From NCBI GenBank assembly GCA_052400665.1, contig JBQTGK010000003.1: a stretch of 64,000 nt of DNA. One strand, 5' to 3'. Within the stretch, counting starts at the first letter, position 1. Every line of letters starts with the position of its first letter. Below, piece after piece: positions 7,512-15,778 of this stretch. A program made the translations under genes and the position numbers. This DNA comes from JBQTGK01 sp052400665. GTDB lineage: Bacteria; Bacteroidota; Bacteroidia; Bacteroidales; Marinifilaceae. The notes beneath the pieces are model-generated. The model was not told the origin of the DNA. It made no database searches and worked only from the letters and a program-made list of their open reading frames with translations.

Positions 7512-8261
7512 ATGAACAGAATAGATCAATTATTTCAAAATAAAGGAAAAGATATTTTATCGATTTACTTTCCAGCAGGATATCCAAGCCTGGAAGATAC
7601 ACTTCCTACTTTACAGCTTTTGCAGGATAAAGGTGTTGATTTGGTGGAGATTGGAATTCCTTTTTCAGATCCTTTGGCCGATGGGCCGGTAATCCAATTG
7701 GCAGCCAAGCAAGCGCTCGATAATGGTATGAACTTAAAGAAGTTATTTGCACAGCTAAAAGATGCGCGCAAAACCATAACAATGCCTTTACTATTAATGG
7801 GTTATTGGAATGTAGTTTTTAAGTATGGTGTTGATGCATTTTTGGCCGATTGCCAGGCTTGTGGTATTGATGGGGTGATATTGCCCGATTTACCTTTGGA
7901 GGAATACCATGAGGAGTACCAAGCGAAGTTTGAGGCGCACGGGGTGTATCATGTTTTGTTGGTTACGCCAGAAACAACCAACGAGCGAATGGCTAAAATC
8001 GAAAAGGCTGCCAAAGGTTTCCTATACATGGTTTCTACATCGGCAACTACGGGCGGTGCAGTAGAGCAAAGCAAGGAGAGGGAAGACTACTTTAAAAAGG
8101 TAGCCAGTTTGGATATTCCTTCCTTAATTGGTTTTGGAATTAGAGACAAGCAAAGCTTTCAGCATGCGGCTGGTTTTTCAAACGGAGCAATTATTGGAAC
8201 GGCATTTATAAAAGCTTTGGAAAAAGGCAATGCTGCTGATTTTATTGATGCCTTATTTTAA
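7512..8261 (+). CDS. trpA: Tryptophan synthase alpha chain
   Basis: This chain cleaves indole-3-glycerol phosphate to indole, which tunnels to TrpB. The protein has 249 residues when started at ATG 7512 (MNRIDQLFQ); a TTG nine bases upstream is a less likely start. The catalytic residues are in VEIGIPFSDPLADGPV: Glu46 and Asp57, equivalent to Glu49 and Asp60 of the enteric enzyme. Other motifs are GVILPDLPLEE, YMVSTSATTG and the phosphate-binding GFGIRDKQS. It is the last gene of the operon, separated from the trpF-trpB fusion by an unusually long 187-base spacer, and is followed by a hairpin terminator. Confidence 0.96.
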   Translation: MNRIDQLFQNKGKDILSIYFPAGYPSLEDTLPTLQLLQDKGVDLVEIGIPFSDPLADGPVIQLAAKQALDNGMNLKKLFAQLKDARKTITMPLLLMGYWNVVFKYGVDAFLADCQACGIDGVILPDLPLEEYHEEYQAKFEAHGVYHVLLVTPETTNERMAKIEKAAKGFLYMVSTSATTGGAVEQSKEREDYFKKVASLDIPSLIGFGIRDKQSFQHAAGFSNGAIIGTAFIKALEKGNAADFIDALF

Positions 8262-8298
8262 AATTTAGTAGAATTAGTAAAGCTAGCCCAATAAAATA

Positions 8299-8336
8299 CA
8301 CCCATAAAGTTAGATTTTACTTTGTGGGTGCATTTT
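8299..8336 (+). terminator. Terminator after trpA
   Basis: CACCCATAAAG (8299-8309) pairs with CTTTGTGGGTG (8320-8330) through 11 bp with one T-G wobble, followed by CATTTTAA. It lies between the convergent trpA and diflavin reductase genes and may serve both strands, although the T-tract is short. Confidence 0.7.
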
Positions 8337-8378
8337 AATATGGCATTTAATTTATTCCTTAAATAGTAAAGCTGTGTT

Positions 8379-10025
8379 TTAATACAAATCTTCGTGTAAA
8401 CGTAAAGATTGCTTCATGTTTTCAATATAGTTATAAGCTTCGTTTTTACTATATTTTCCTTCTTTTCCGACCAATAATAAAAGATTGTTTAAAACGGATT
8501 TTCCCATGGCAATAGAGCCACAGATATAGAAGTGAGCTCCATTCTCGAGCCATTGATAAATTTCTTTTCCCTTAAGTGCAAGTATATCCTGTACGTAAAC
8601 TTTTTTTGCTTTATCGCGAGAAAATGCCAAATCCATTTTATTTAAAATGCCATTTTTTACAAAAGATTCCAGTTCTTTCTCATATAAGAAATCATGTTTC
8701 TTTTGTTTTTCACCAAATATCAACCAATTGTTAGCTTTAGAGTTTAAGGCATTTCTTTCATTCATAAACGAAATAAAAGGTGCAATTCCTGTTCCTGCAC
8801 CAATCATTATAATTGGTTTATCATCTTCTGGTAATCGGAAATTATTGTTCGGAATAAGTTGTGCTTTAAGACTGGAATTTACTTGTAAGCCTTTGTTTAT
8901 ATACGAAGAACAAGCGCCTATCCGATTACGATTAAATAGGGAGTAATTAAATTGTTTTACACACAAGTGAATTTCGTTTGGAGTTTTATTCGCGCTCGAT
9001 GCTATAGAATATTCTCTGCGATTTATTTTATCGAGAATAAGACATAAATCCTGAGCTTCGATTTGGGAGGGAAAATCGTGTAACATATCGTACACATCGG
9101 CTAGCTGAAGGTATTTAAACAATCTGTTTTCGTTCTTAAACAAGCTTTTTAAATCTTTATTTCCTGTATGCTGCAAATAAGCTTTTAGCACATCTTTGCT
9201 CAAATTGGTTAATTCCAACTTGGTAACCAATAATTCTTCAATACTCTTTTTTTTATCTTTATACCGCACAATTGTATCGTGCGAATAATCCTGCAAAAGC
9301 ATAATTTTAACAACCAGAGAATAAGGGTTTTTAGGCTTAATTCTCAGAGAATCGCCAGGCTGATATGTGAAATCAGCATGATTGGTTTGCAGAATTAGAT
9401 GACTAATTTCGCACGTAGATTGTTTGCTGGTAAGAGGGTATTTATCCTTAACCCGAAGGGTAAAAGTCGGACCTGTTTCAGGCGTTCCAAATTTTAAATT
9501 CAGCTTATCACCATTTAGTCTGTTTTGGAACTTATTTAGTAATGATGATGCCCAGAATTCCGCTTTTGTTTTAAATGCCAAATCGCATTTTATTAAAGGG
9601 ATATAAGCTTTAGCTCCAAGCTTTTTCAATTGTGAATCGATATCATTACCAGTCTTACAGAAATTTTGATAGCTAGAATCGCCCAAAGCGCATACAGAAT
9701 AGTTAAGGTTAGGCAAGTGGCCAAGCTGTTTACCAAATAAGTGCTTGTAAAAAGCTTTTGCCTGTGCTGGGGGATCACCTTCTCCGCGAGTACTTACCAC
9801 AATAAAAAGATACTTCTCGTTTGGCAAATGATTAACATCATAATCGTTCATGCTAATTACAGAAGGATACAATTCGTATTTTTGAAATTGCTCTTTTAAT
9901 TGTTCTGCAATAAATTTTGAGTTGCCCGTTTTTCCACCATATAATACGGTAATGGGTGAAGCAAAACCTTTTATGTTCTGAAAGGAAAAAGACTGAGGCT
10001 TTTTCTTATATATAAATTGCGCCAT
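8379..10025 (-). CDS. CysJ-like diflavin NADPH oxidoreductase (sulfite reductase flavoprotein type)
   Basis: The 548-residue protein combines an FMN flavodoxin domain with an FAD/NADPH ferredoxin-reductase module. Residues 25-175 are flavodoxin-like: TVLYGGKTGNSKFIAEQL for the FMN phosphate and VSTRGEGDPPAQAK, then CALGDSSYQNFCKTG. The FAD domain carries REYSIASS, the RxYS flavin motif. The NADP domain carries IGAGTGIAPFISF, WLIFGEKQKKHDFLY, the AFSRD serine-arginine segment and HFYICGS, with the protein ending in an aromatic residue (EDLY) as typical. The family passes electrons from NADPH to sulfite reductase hemoprotein or similar partners. No cysI lies nearby, so the partner is unknown. 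No signal peptide is seen, so it is probably cytoplasmic. Confidence 0.88.
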   Translation of the reverse strand: MAQFIYKKKPQSFSFQNIKGFASPITVLYGGKTGNSKFIAEQLKEQFQKYELYPSVISMNDYDVNHLPNEKYLFIVVSTRGEGDPPAQAKAFYKHLFGKQLGHLPNLNYSVCALGDSSYQNFCKTGNDIDSQLKKLGAKAYIPLIKCDLAFKTKAEFWASSLLNKFQNRLNGDKLNLKFGTPETGPTFTLRVKDKYPLTSKQSTCEISHLILQTNHADFTYQPGDSLRIKPKNPYSLVVKIMLLQDYSHDTIVRYKDKKKSIEELLVTKLELTNLSKDVLKAYLQHTGNKDLKSLFKNENRLFKYLQLADVYDMLHDFPSQIEAQDLCLILDKINRREYSIASSANKTPNEIHLCVKQFNYSLFNRNRIGACSSYINKGLQVNSSLKAQLIPNNNFRLPEDDKPIIMIGAGTGIAPFISFMNERNALNSKANNWLIFGEKQKKHDFLYEKELESFVKNGILNKMDLAFSRDKAKKVYVQDILALKGKEIYQWLENGAHFYICGSIAMGKSVLNNLLLLVGKEGKYSKNEAYNYIENMKQSLRLHEDLY

Positions 10026-10356
10026 GAAGTTTTATTTAATTTGTGACTGAAAAATTCATTATCATCCATATTTGGAATCAAACTAAATAAAAATAGTGAA
10101 TTTGTTTTCTAAATGGGCAACTGTTTGTGATTTTTATTCATAAAAATCTATTGAGAAGCTTCAGACCTATTCGATGATCTTTTTATTTTTCTTTTGTAAA
10201 ACTTATCATGAGCTAATTATCTGCTGGTTATGAGATTTTCCCATTGATGCTGCAGATTCCATCGTGTGGTTTTTGATAAACCCAAGCAAGGCGATAGTAT
10301 TGTGCATTAGCTAAAATTTATTAAGATGAAGAAAGCAGCTCACGCTGGCTTTTGTT

Positions 10357-10488
10357 TTATTTCTTTTTAAGTTTCTTCCTTTTGTGTAATTGCATAAAAT
10401 ATACAAACCAACTTACCAAACAGGTAAATAAGATTACCCATAAAATAGGATTGCCATCTAGTAGTTCAGTTCTTAATAATATACACTA
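10357..10488 (-). pseudogene. Possible remnant of a small single-span membrane protein
   Basis: In the gene-poor stretch 10026-10620 the minus strand holds an open frame ending at TAA 10357-10359. Its translation reads like a one-helix membrane protein: GNPILWVILFTCLVSWFVYF, followed by a basic tail rich in Lys and Arg (HKRKKLKKK). There is no ATG, GTG or TTG ahead of the hydrophobic segment before an upstream stop near 10489, so as it stands it cannot be initiated normally. Either it is a decayed gene or chance. I saw nothing else convincing in 10026-10620. Confidence 0.3.
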
Positions 10489-10640
10489 GCTTATTGGACA
10501 GATATTACGGCAAATAGTCCATTCTGAGTAATTGTTATTAACAGCTAAATGGCCAGGTAAAATCGTTACTGGATAAAAATAAAATACTACAATCCAAAAA
10601 ACAGTAATAATCTGTCAAGTTATTTTAGGAGAAGTCACTT

Positions 10641-10949
10641 CCGTGACACGAGATACCCCTTCCGTGACAAGACCTTACCTCTTCCGTGACATAAAAAAGC
10701 TTTTCCGTGACAAGCTTTTGCTCTTCTGTGACATGATTTTCTTGTTCCGTGACAGGGGTTTCTGCTTTCCGTGACACGAGGTACCCCTTCCGTGACACGA
10801 TTTTCTTGTTCCGTGACATACGGAAGAGCAGGTTTGTGTCACGGAAACGCAAAAGGATGTCACGGAAGAATTAGCCTATATTACTGAAAAGGTGGTTGAT
10901 GTTGCGAAAACCGAGAACCAGGTTACGGAAAGGGAATGTGCTGTTACGG
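10641..10949. repeat. 21-bp-phased array of TTCCGTGACA repeats with an inversion in the middle
   Basis: Nine copies of CCGTGACA (one as CTGTGACA) begin at 10641, 10662, 10684, 10705, 10726, 10747, 10769, 10790 and 10811, that is every 21 or 22 bases. The motif then reverses to TGTCACGG at 10837 and 10858. Progressively decayed copies follow at 10879, 10900, 10921 and 10942, all exactly 21 apart. Sequences between the motifs vary. A 21-base period is both two helical turns and seven codons. The reversed half reads on the plus strand as heptads beginning VTE, while the direct half is broken by the 22-base steps. It could be the relic of a heptad-repeat gene or a helically phased protein-binding array. 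Confidence 0.85.
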
Positions 10950-11079
10950 ATTCGTGTTTATGAGGATTTTGAAAGAGGAGGAGGTGGGGCTACCTTAGTG
11001 CTTAAATTTTTTCCAGTTCCTGTAAATTTGCAATTTGCAGGTTTGGGGGCAGAGATATTTTATCTCTTATGGGGATAAA

Positions 11080-11892
11080 TTACATCAGTTCATTAGTATA
11101 ATATTTTGCATATAAATCATTACGGCTATGTTTGTTGAACCATGCCATTTTTGAGTTTCGGATTTTGTTTAATTTTTCATTATCGATAGTACATATACTG
11201 ATGTTGTTTTCTAAGGATTTTGATATTATTTTCCCCTTGGGATCAATAATAATACTTAAACCCGGAATAAGTGTTCCTTTATCGGATGTACTATTTAAAT
11301 TACAGGCCATTACATAACAGGAATTATCGTAGGCTCGGGTGCATAAAAATTGTTCAAATCGGTCGAGTTTTGTTGCAGAGTTTTCTTTTGGCGAAGCAAA
11401 AGAATAAGTTAATATGCTAGCTTTTAGTTTTGCTTGTATGCTGCTTACTATCGGAAAATGCGATTCGTAGCACAATTGCATGCCTATAAATTGCTGTCCT
11501 ATATTTGAAACAGCAATTTCGTTTCCAGCCGTGAAAACATTCATTTCGCTTGGACCTAAATGTGTTTTACGATGAATGCCTGCAATTTTTCCATTGTCAA
11601 ATAGTATTTGCGATATGTAGTATTTCATATCTACCTGTTCGGGAAAGCCTACTGCAAAAGCTATATTTAAATCTGAGGAAGCTTTTTGTAAACAATTAAA
11701 AATATCTTCTTTTCTGGAATTAGCATCTTTAATTATTTCAATATTCTTGGTGTATCCTGTCAGGTTCATTTCTGGAAAAAGAACAAAATCAACATTTTGA
11801 GCACTGAGTTTGGTGAGCCATTTAATGCTTTCTTCCAGATTGAAGTTAAGGTCTCCAATAATTGACTTTATAGGTACTGCAGCAACTTTCAT
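11080..11892 (-). CDS. Carbon-nitrogen hydrolase (nitrilase superfamily)
   Basis: This 270-residue single-domain protein carries the Glu-Lys-Cys triad of the nitrilase superfamily: Glu41 in FPEMNLTGY, Lys109 in HRKTHLGPSE and Cys141 in QLCYESHFP. Members hydrolyse amides or nitriles, for example omega-amidase, N-carbamoylputrescine amidase or NAD synthetase-type amidases. The specific substrate cannot be told here. There is no signal peptide, so it is cytoplasmic. It is monocistronic on the minus strand, between the repeat array and the glycan-enzyme island, with no clear functional link to either. Start: ATG at 11892, MKVAAVPIKS. Confidence 0.85.
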   Translation of the reverse strand: MKVAAVPIKSIIGDLNFNLEESIKWLTKLSAQNVDFVLFPEMNLTGYTKNIEIIKDANSRKEDIFNCLQKASSDLNIAFAVGFPEQVDMKYYISQILFDNGKIAGIHRKTHLGPSEMNVFTAGNEIAVSNIGQQFIGMQLCYESHFPIVSSIQAKLKASILTYSFASPKENSATKLDRFEQFLCTRAYDNSCYVMACNLNSTSDKGTLIPGLSIIIDPKGKIISKSLENNISICTIDNEKLNKIRNSKMAWFNKHSRNDLYAKYYTNELM

Positions 11893-12260
11893 TTACTATC
11901 GCTTAGTTAAGGGTTGTTTTTTGTTTGTAAAAATAGCTCTGGAAATTTAATTTTTATGGGCAAATGCATGCATATTTATTTAGGTATGCAATTGGCTGCA
12001 GAATGAGTTTTATTTCCATTTTAAATTTATCAAAAATTCTTACGTTTCATAGCTTGAGAAGAAATAGAAAGCCAAAATTGTGTTTTCGAGCAATGATTCA
12101 AGCTAGGGGTATTTACTCCGCTGGGGTCATATTCTATGTTGTGCTGAATTATCTACAAACATTTGAATCCTCTGGATTCTGGTTTTTTCTCTGTAAATCG
12201 GTGATTTTGGTGTTTGTTGTTAATGGATTGTGCAATTATTCTCTTTGTGTTTAAATTTTT
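11893..12260. other. Intergenic stretch without a supported gene
   Basis: These 368 bases separate two leftward genes. A plus-strand open frame of 96 codons exists (11964-12254) but its composition is hydrophobic and random-looking, and it lies antisense in an operon-free gap. I do not support it as a gene. No clear terminator or promoter was recognised. Confidence 0.4.
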
Positions 12261-13148
12261 TCATTTACTTAATTGCATTGAATTTAAGATTCCATTACCT
12301 AAAAAGCGTTTAAATTTTTCTGGGCTTCCATTTTCATCTCCAGTGAATAACCAATACAACATGCCTGCATCCGAGATATCGGCTTTGCCAGCTTTGTGCG
12401 CTTGTGCTCTTTTGTACAAAAAGCGAATCCCCTCGTCTTGATGGTCGCGCATCCAATACCAAGGCGAAAAATCTTTTCCCGAACACCATAACACATCTGG
12501 CTTACCACAAGCATTTTGGTCTATAATTTTATGATATTGAATTCTATTGCCACAAAGTTCCTGAATATCACTCCATGTATGATGCCAATCTCTGCGGGTT
12601 TCATTTTCATTAAAACCACTGTGCGAAACAAGTTTTACATACTTAAGCGCTTCTAATCCGCCCAGATCGATTGCTTTTTTTACTGCCTGATAAACAAATT
12701 CAGATAATCCTGCATGAATAAAGTACAGAGGATTATCGGCGGTAGATGAGGCCATTTCAGAGGCTAAATTTGTTTTAGCCTCCTCCAATTGTGTTGTAAC
12801 ATCATAAAAATTGCCTGCATTAAAATGCCACCTACTGATTGCACCATCGCAACTTATCTTATTCTGATTTTCGCTGTCGGGCCCGGCAGGTGCATCAATA
12901 AAATTATTGTATGAACAATGCACCAATTGATCTTGTAAACCTAACTTTGCTATAATTGCAAGGCTTGCTGCACTTGCACCCCAATCATCAGGGTCACCTA
13001 TAGGCCATTTGTACTGATGATCGGGAGCACTGTTTCCGTCGAAACTTATTGCAATTCGGTTGTTATTGTAGCCCCAACTTTGGGCATACGAGTTGCCCAA
13101 AGTAAGTGCCAGCATTACAAAAAATAGTAATGTGTATTTTGTTTTCAT
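12261..13148 (-). CDS. Exported protein of unknown function, nucleoside-hydrolase-like acidic motif
   Basis: The protein has 295 residues with a signal peptide ending LGNSYAQ (about residues 1-23), so it is periplasmic or secreted. Mature N-terminal sequence RIAISFDGNSAP is followed by the acidic motif GDPDDWGASAASLAI. A C-terminal segment KADISDAGMLYWLFTGD precedes the end. An Asp-rich DPDD cluster in this position recalls the calcium site of nucleoside-hydrolase-like folds, but I do not recognise the family with certainty. It is the last gene of a leftward run of glycoside hydrolases, 18 bases after the GH3 gene, which suggests a role in processing the same glycan. Confidence 0.75.
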   Translation of the reverse strand: MKTKYTLLFFVMLALTLGNSYAQSWGYNNNRIAISFDGNSAPDHQYKWPIGDPDDWGASAASLAIIAKLGLQDQLVHCSYNNFIDAPAGPDSENQNKISCDGAISRWHFNAGNFYDVTTQLEEAKTNLASEMASSTADNPLYFIHAGLSEFVYQAVKKAIDLGGLEALKYVKLVSHSGFNENETRRDWHHTWSDIQELCGNRIQYHKIIDQNACGKPDVLWCSGKDFSPWYWMRDHQDEGIRFLYKRAQAHKAGKADISDAGMLYWLFTGDENGSPEKFKRFLGNGILNSMQLSK

Positions 13149-13166
13149 ACGTATAATTTTACTTTT

Positions 13167-15737
13167 TTATTCCGATTTAGCAACCACTTTGGTAACCACA
13201 AAAGGCTTCTTACCTCCCGGAGGAATAATTTTAATGGAGTGATGATTTACTTCACCATGCATTGTTTTTACTTTTAATCGAACTGGTTTTCCGTATTCTG
13301 GTGGAATTGGGATGCGAATTGGTAGCTTCAATTGATTTTTCATAATGGTGTATGAACCTATTTTGGCTCCTGCCATCGATGTTTCTACAATTGCTTCTTT
13401 TGTAGCTGAAGTAAAGTTTAATTCCGCTTCCCAGGTGTTCACATAAAAACCAGGATCCACAAATGTTATTTCGTACTCAAGCCATTCCTTGCCATCTGCT
13501 TTACCTTTTTCTGATGAATTCATGGCCGTTTTATCTGAGTAGATACAATCCCATTTTTGCTTTCTGTTTTCGTCCCTGGCATTAAAATAACCGCTTTTTT
13601 GTCCCACTTTTATTGCAGGAACAAGGCCACCTTTTACTTTCACGGATTTTGTTTCGGCAATACTTTCGCTTGAACTACCCACCATAATTTCGAACACACC
13701 ACCTTCTACCATAAATTGATTTTGTATGGTATCATAATAAGCAAAAGCTTCGTAAGGAAGTTTAATTTCAACTGATCTAGTTTTTCCAGCATCTACACTA
13801 ATGCGTTTGAAACCTTTCAGGGCTTTTATAGGTGTTTTTTGCGAAGATTTCACATCATGAATGTACACCTGAACAACCTCGTCACCGTCTATTTTACCAG
13901 TGTTTGTTATGTTTGCAGATACAATAAGATCTTCCAGAGGATTAACTTTTTCACTGCTCAATTTTACATTGTCAATTTTGAAATTGGTGTAGCTCAATCC
14001 ATAACCGAAAGGGTACAATGGCTTGCCTTTAAAATACATATAGGTACGTCCGCTTTGAATGTTGTAATCGTTGAAATCAGGTAAATCCTTATCCGATTTA
14101 AACCATGTAGAACTCAGTTTTCCGCCAGGGTTTACATCGCCAAATAAGACATTGGCCAATGCAGTTCCTTGTTCCTGACCGTTTGGCCACATACACACAA
14201 TTGCTGGAATGTTCTTTTGTTCCCATTTAATGGCTGTTGGACCACTTGGTACAAGTACTAAAATGATGTTTTTGTTTACAGCCCGAACTGCCTTAATCAG
14301 CTTGTGCTGATTGCCCGGAAGTTGTAAAGATTTACGATCAACATTTTCGGTAGAAGTGCTTTCATCGTTTCCAACTACCAAAATAACTTGTTCCGATTTT
14401 TTGGCTAAGGCTACCGCTTCAGCAATTTTTTTGTCGTCATCAGCATCAGCAAGCACATCGCAACCTTCGGCATAGCTTACTTTGGCAGAAGTTGCTTTCT
14501 TAAGTCCATCTAGTGGACTAATTTTACTATTTGGGAAGCCAGAGTAAATTCCCATCCAACATCTATTGGCAAAAGGTCCAATCACTGCAAGACTTTTGGT
14601 ATCCTTTTTTAGGGGAAGTACATTATCATTCTTTAAAAGGACAATGGCTTGTTCGGCAGCTTTCAATGCCAATTTTTTGTGCGCATCACATTCCATTACA
14701 CTTGCTGGTATTTTTGAGTACGGATTTAGTGATGGATCATCAAAATCGCCAGTCATAAATCGCAAGCGTAGCAATCTGCGAACAGATACATCCAAGTCTG
14801 CTTCTGTAATTAAACCTTGCTCAATGGCAGGTTTCAAGGCATTCACCATGGGTGCTTGTCGCTTATCATTTCTGAAACACTCCTGATCAACACCTGCTTT
14901 TATGGCCATTGCTGCAGCTTCTGGCTGAGATTTCGCATATTTCATTCTCACTTCCAGTCCTTGAACAGCTGCCCAGTCGGCAATAACATAACCTTCAAAA
15001 CCCCATTCTTTGCGCAAAACTCCGTTTACCGCCCAATCGTGAGCCGAACACGGAATTCCATTAAGACCGTTTAGTCCAGTCATAATCCCAGTTGCTTCTT
15101 CATCTACAAGACAAGTTTTGTAAGCCGGAAAATAGTATTCGTATAGGTCCTTTTTGTTGATGTACGAATGGTGCTTTTCGCGGCCTTTGTCTACATTGTT
15201 TGCCACGTAGTGCTTTACGGTAGTCACTGTTTTAGTGTATTTAGGATCGTTGCCTTGCATACCACGAATAAACATTCGTGCTATCTCCGACATCAGGAAA
15301 GGATCTTCGCTGTAGCACTCCCCATTACGTCCCCAACGTGGATCGCGCGCCATGTTCACTGTAGGAGAGAACATCATCACTTCTTTAGAGCCTGTATTCT
15401 TTAAAGCGCGTGCTTCATTCGATACTGCCGTTGCTACATCGAACATCAGGTCTGGGTTCCAGGTGCTTCCCATGGCAATGTTCTGAGGAAACTGTGTGCA
15501 GTTCCAGCCAATAATTCCATGGAGAGCCTCGCCATACCATTCAAAATAAGGAATGCCCAAGCGTTTTACTTCAGGGATTCTTGATCCGCAATAGCTTATT
15601 TTTTCTTCCAGTGTTAATTTCGATAACAGGTCGTCAACGCGTGCGTCGAGCTTTGCATTGGGATCTTTCCAGATTTGAGCGTTGGCTATATTCCCTATTA
15701 GTAGAAATACTAAAATATAGATGTTTTTTTTCTTCAT
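13167..15737 (-). CDS. Exported GH3 beta-glycosidase with C-terminal carbohydrate-binding-like domain
   Basis: This is a family 3 glycoside hydrolase of 856 residues (beta-glucosidase or beta-xylosidase type). The chosen ATG at 15737 opens a clean signal peptide, MKKKNIYILVFLLIGNIANA; an upstream in-frame TTG at 15776 would bury it and is rejected. Domains: the N-terminal barrel with WYGEALHG, RDPRWGRNGECYSEDP, TVKHYVANN and the nucleophile aspartate in YVIADWAAV (about residue 254). Next come the alpha/beta sandwich (LAVIGPFAN, VVGNDEST), a fibronectin III-like domain, and an extra C-terminal region of about 130 residues with WLEYEITF that resembles a CBM6/35-type sandwich. It lies between GH20 and the unknown exported gene, close enough to be an operon. 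It probably releases terminal beta-linked sugars in the periplasm. Confidence 0.93.
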   Translation of the reverse strand: MKKKNIYILVFLLIGNIANAQIWKDPNAKLDARVDDLLSKLTLEEKISYCGSRIPEVKRLGIPYFEWYGEALHGIIGWNCTQFPQNIAMGSTWNPDLMFDVATAVSNEARALKNTGSKEVMMFSPTVNMARDPRWGRNGECYSEDPFLMSEIARMFIRGMQGNDPKYTKTVTTVKHYVANNVDKGREKHHSYINKKDLYEYYFPAYKTCLVDEEATGIMTGLNGLNGIPCSAHDWAVNGVLRKEWGFEGYVIADWAAVQGLEVRMKYAKSQPEAAAMAIKAGVDQECFRNDKRQAPMVNALKPAIEQGLITEADLDVSVRRLLRLRFMTGDFDDPSLNPYSKIPASVMECDAHKKLALKAAEQAIVLLKNDNVLPLKKDTKSLAVIGPFANRCWMGIYSGFPNSKISPLDGLKKATSAKVSYAEGCDVLADADDDKKIAEAVALAKKSEQVILVVGNDESTSTENVDRKSLQLPGNQHKLIKAVRAVNKNIILVLVPSGPTAIKWEQKNIPAIVCMWPNGQEQGTALANVLFGDVNPGGKLSSTWFKSDKDLPDFNDYNIQSGRTYMYFKGKPLYPFGYGLSYTNFKIDNVKLSSEKVNPLEDLIVSANITNTGKIDGDEVVQVYIHDVKSSQKTPIKALKGFKRISVDAGKTRSVEIKLPYEAFAYYDTIQNQFMVEGGVFEIMVGSSSESIAETKSVKVKGGLVPAIKVGQKSGYFNARDENRKQKWDCIYSDKTAMNSSEKGKADGKEWLEYEITFVDPGFYVNTWEAELNFTSATKEAIVETSMAGAKIGSYTIMKNQLKLPIRIPIPPEYGKPVRLKVKTMHGEVNHHSIKIIPPGGKKPFVVTKVVAKSE

Positions 15738-15778
15738 GTTCCAACTATTAATACGGATTTTTTTCTTCTCTTTCAAGC

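Noticed and set aside
10625..10852. Minus-strand 75-codon frame with SRK/VTE heptads as a real protein
   Set aside because: It is the reading of the 21-bp repeat array; 22-base steps shift it through three heptad registers, as expected for repeat DNA rather than a maintained gene.
10641..10949. CRISPR array
   Set aside because: Repeats are 8-10 bases with 11-14-base spacers, the repeat inverts halfway, and no cas genes are present.
11964..12254. Plus-strand 96-codon frame as a gene
   Set aside because: Hydrophobic, cysteine- and phenylalanine-rich translation without motif, signal logic or start context; typical of AT-rich non-coding DNA.
15738..15776. N-terminal extension of the GH3 protein from TTG 15776
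   Set aside because: It would put 13 charged residues before a clear signal peptide that begins at ATG 15737.
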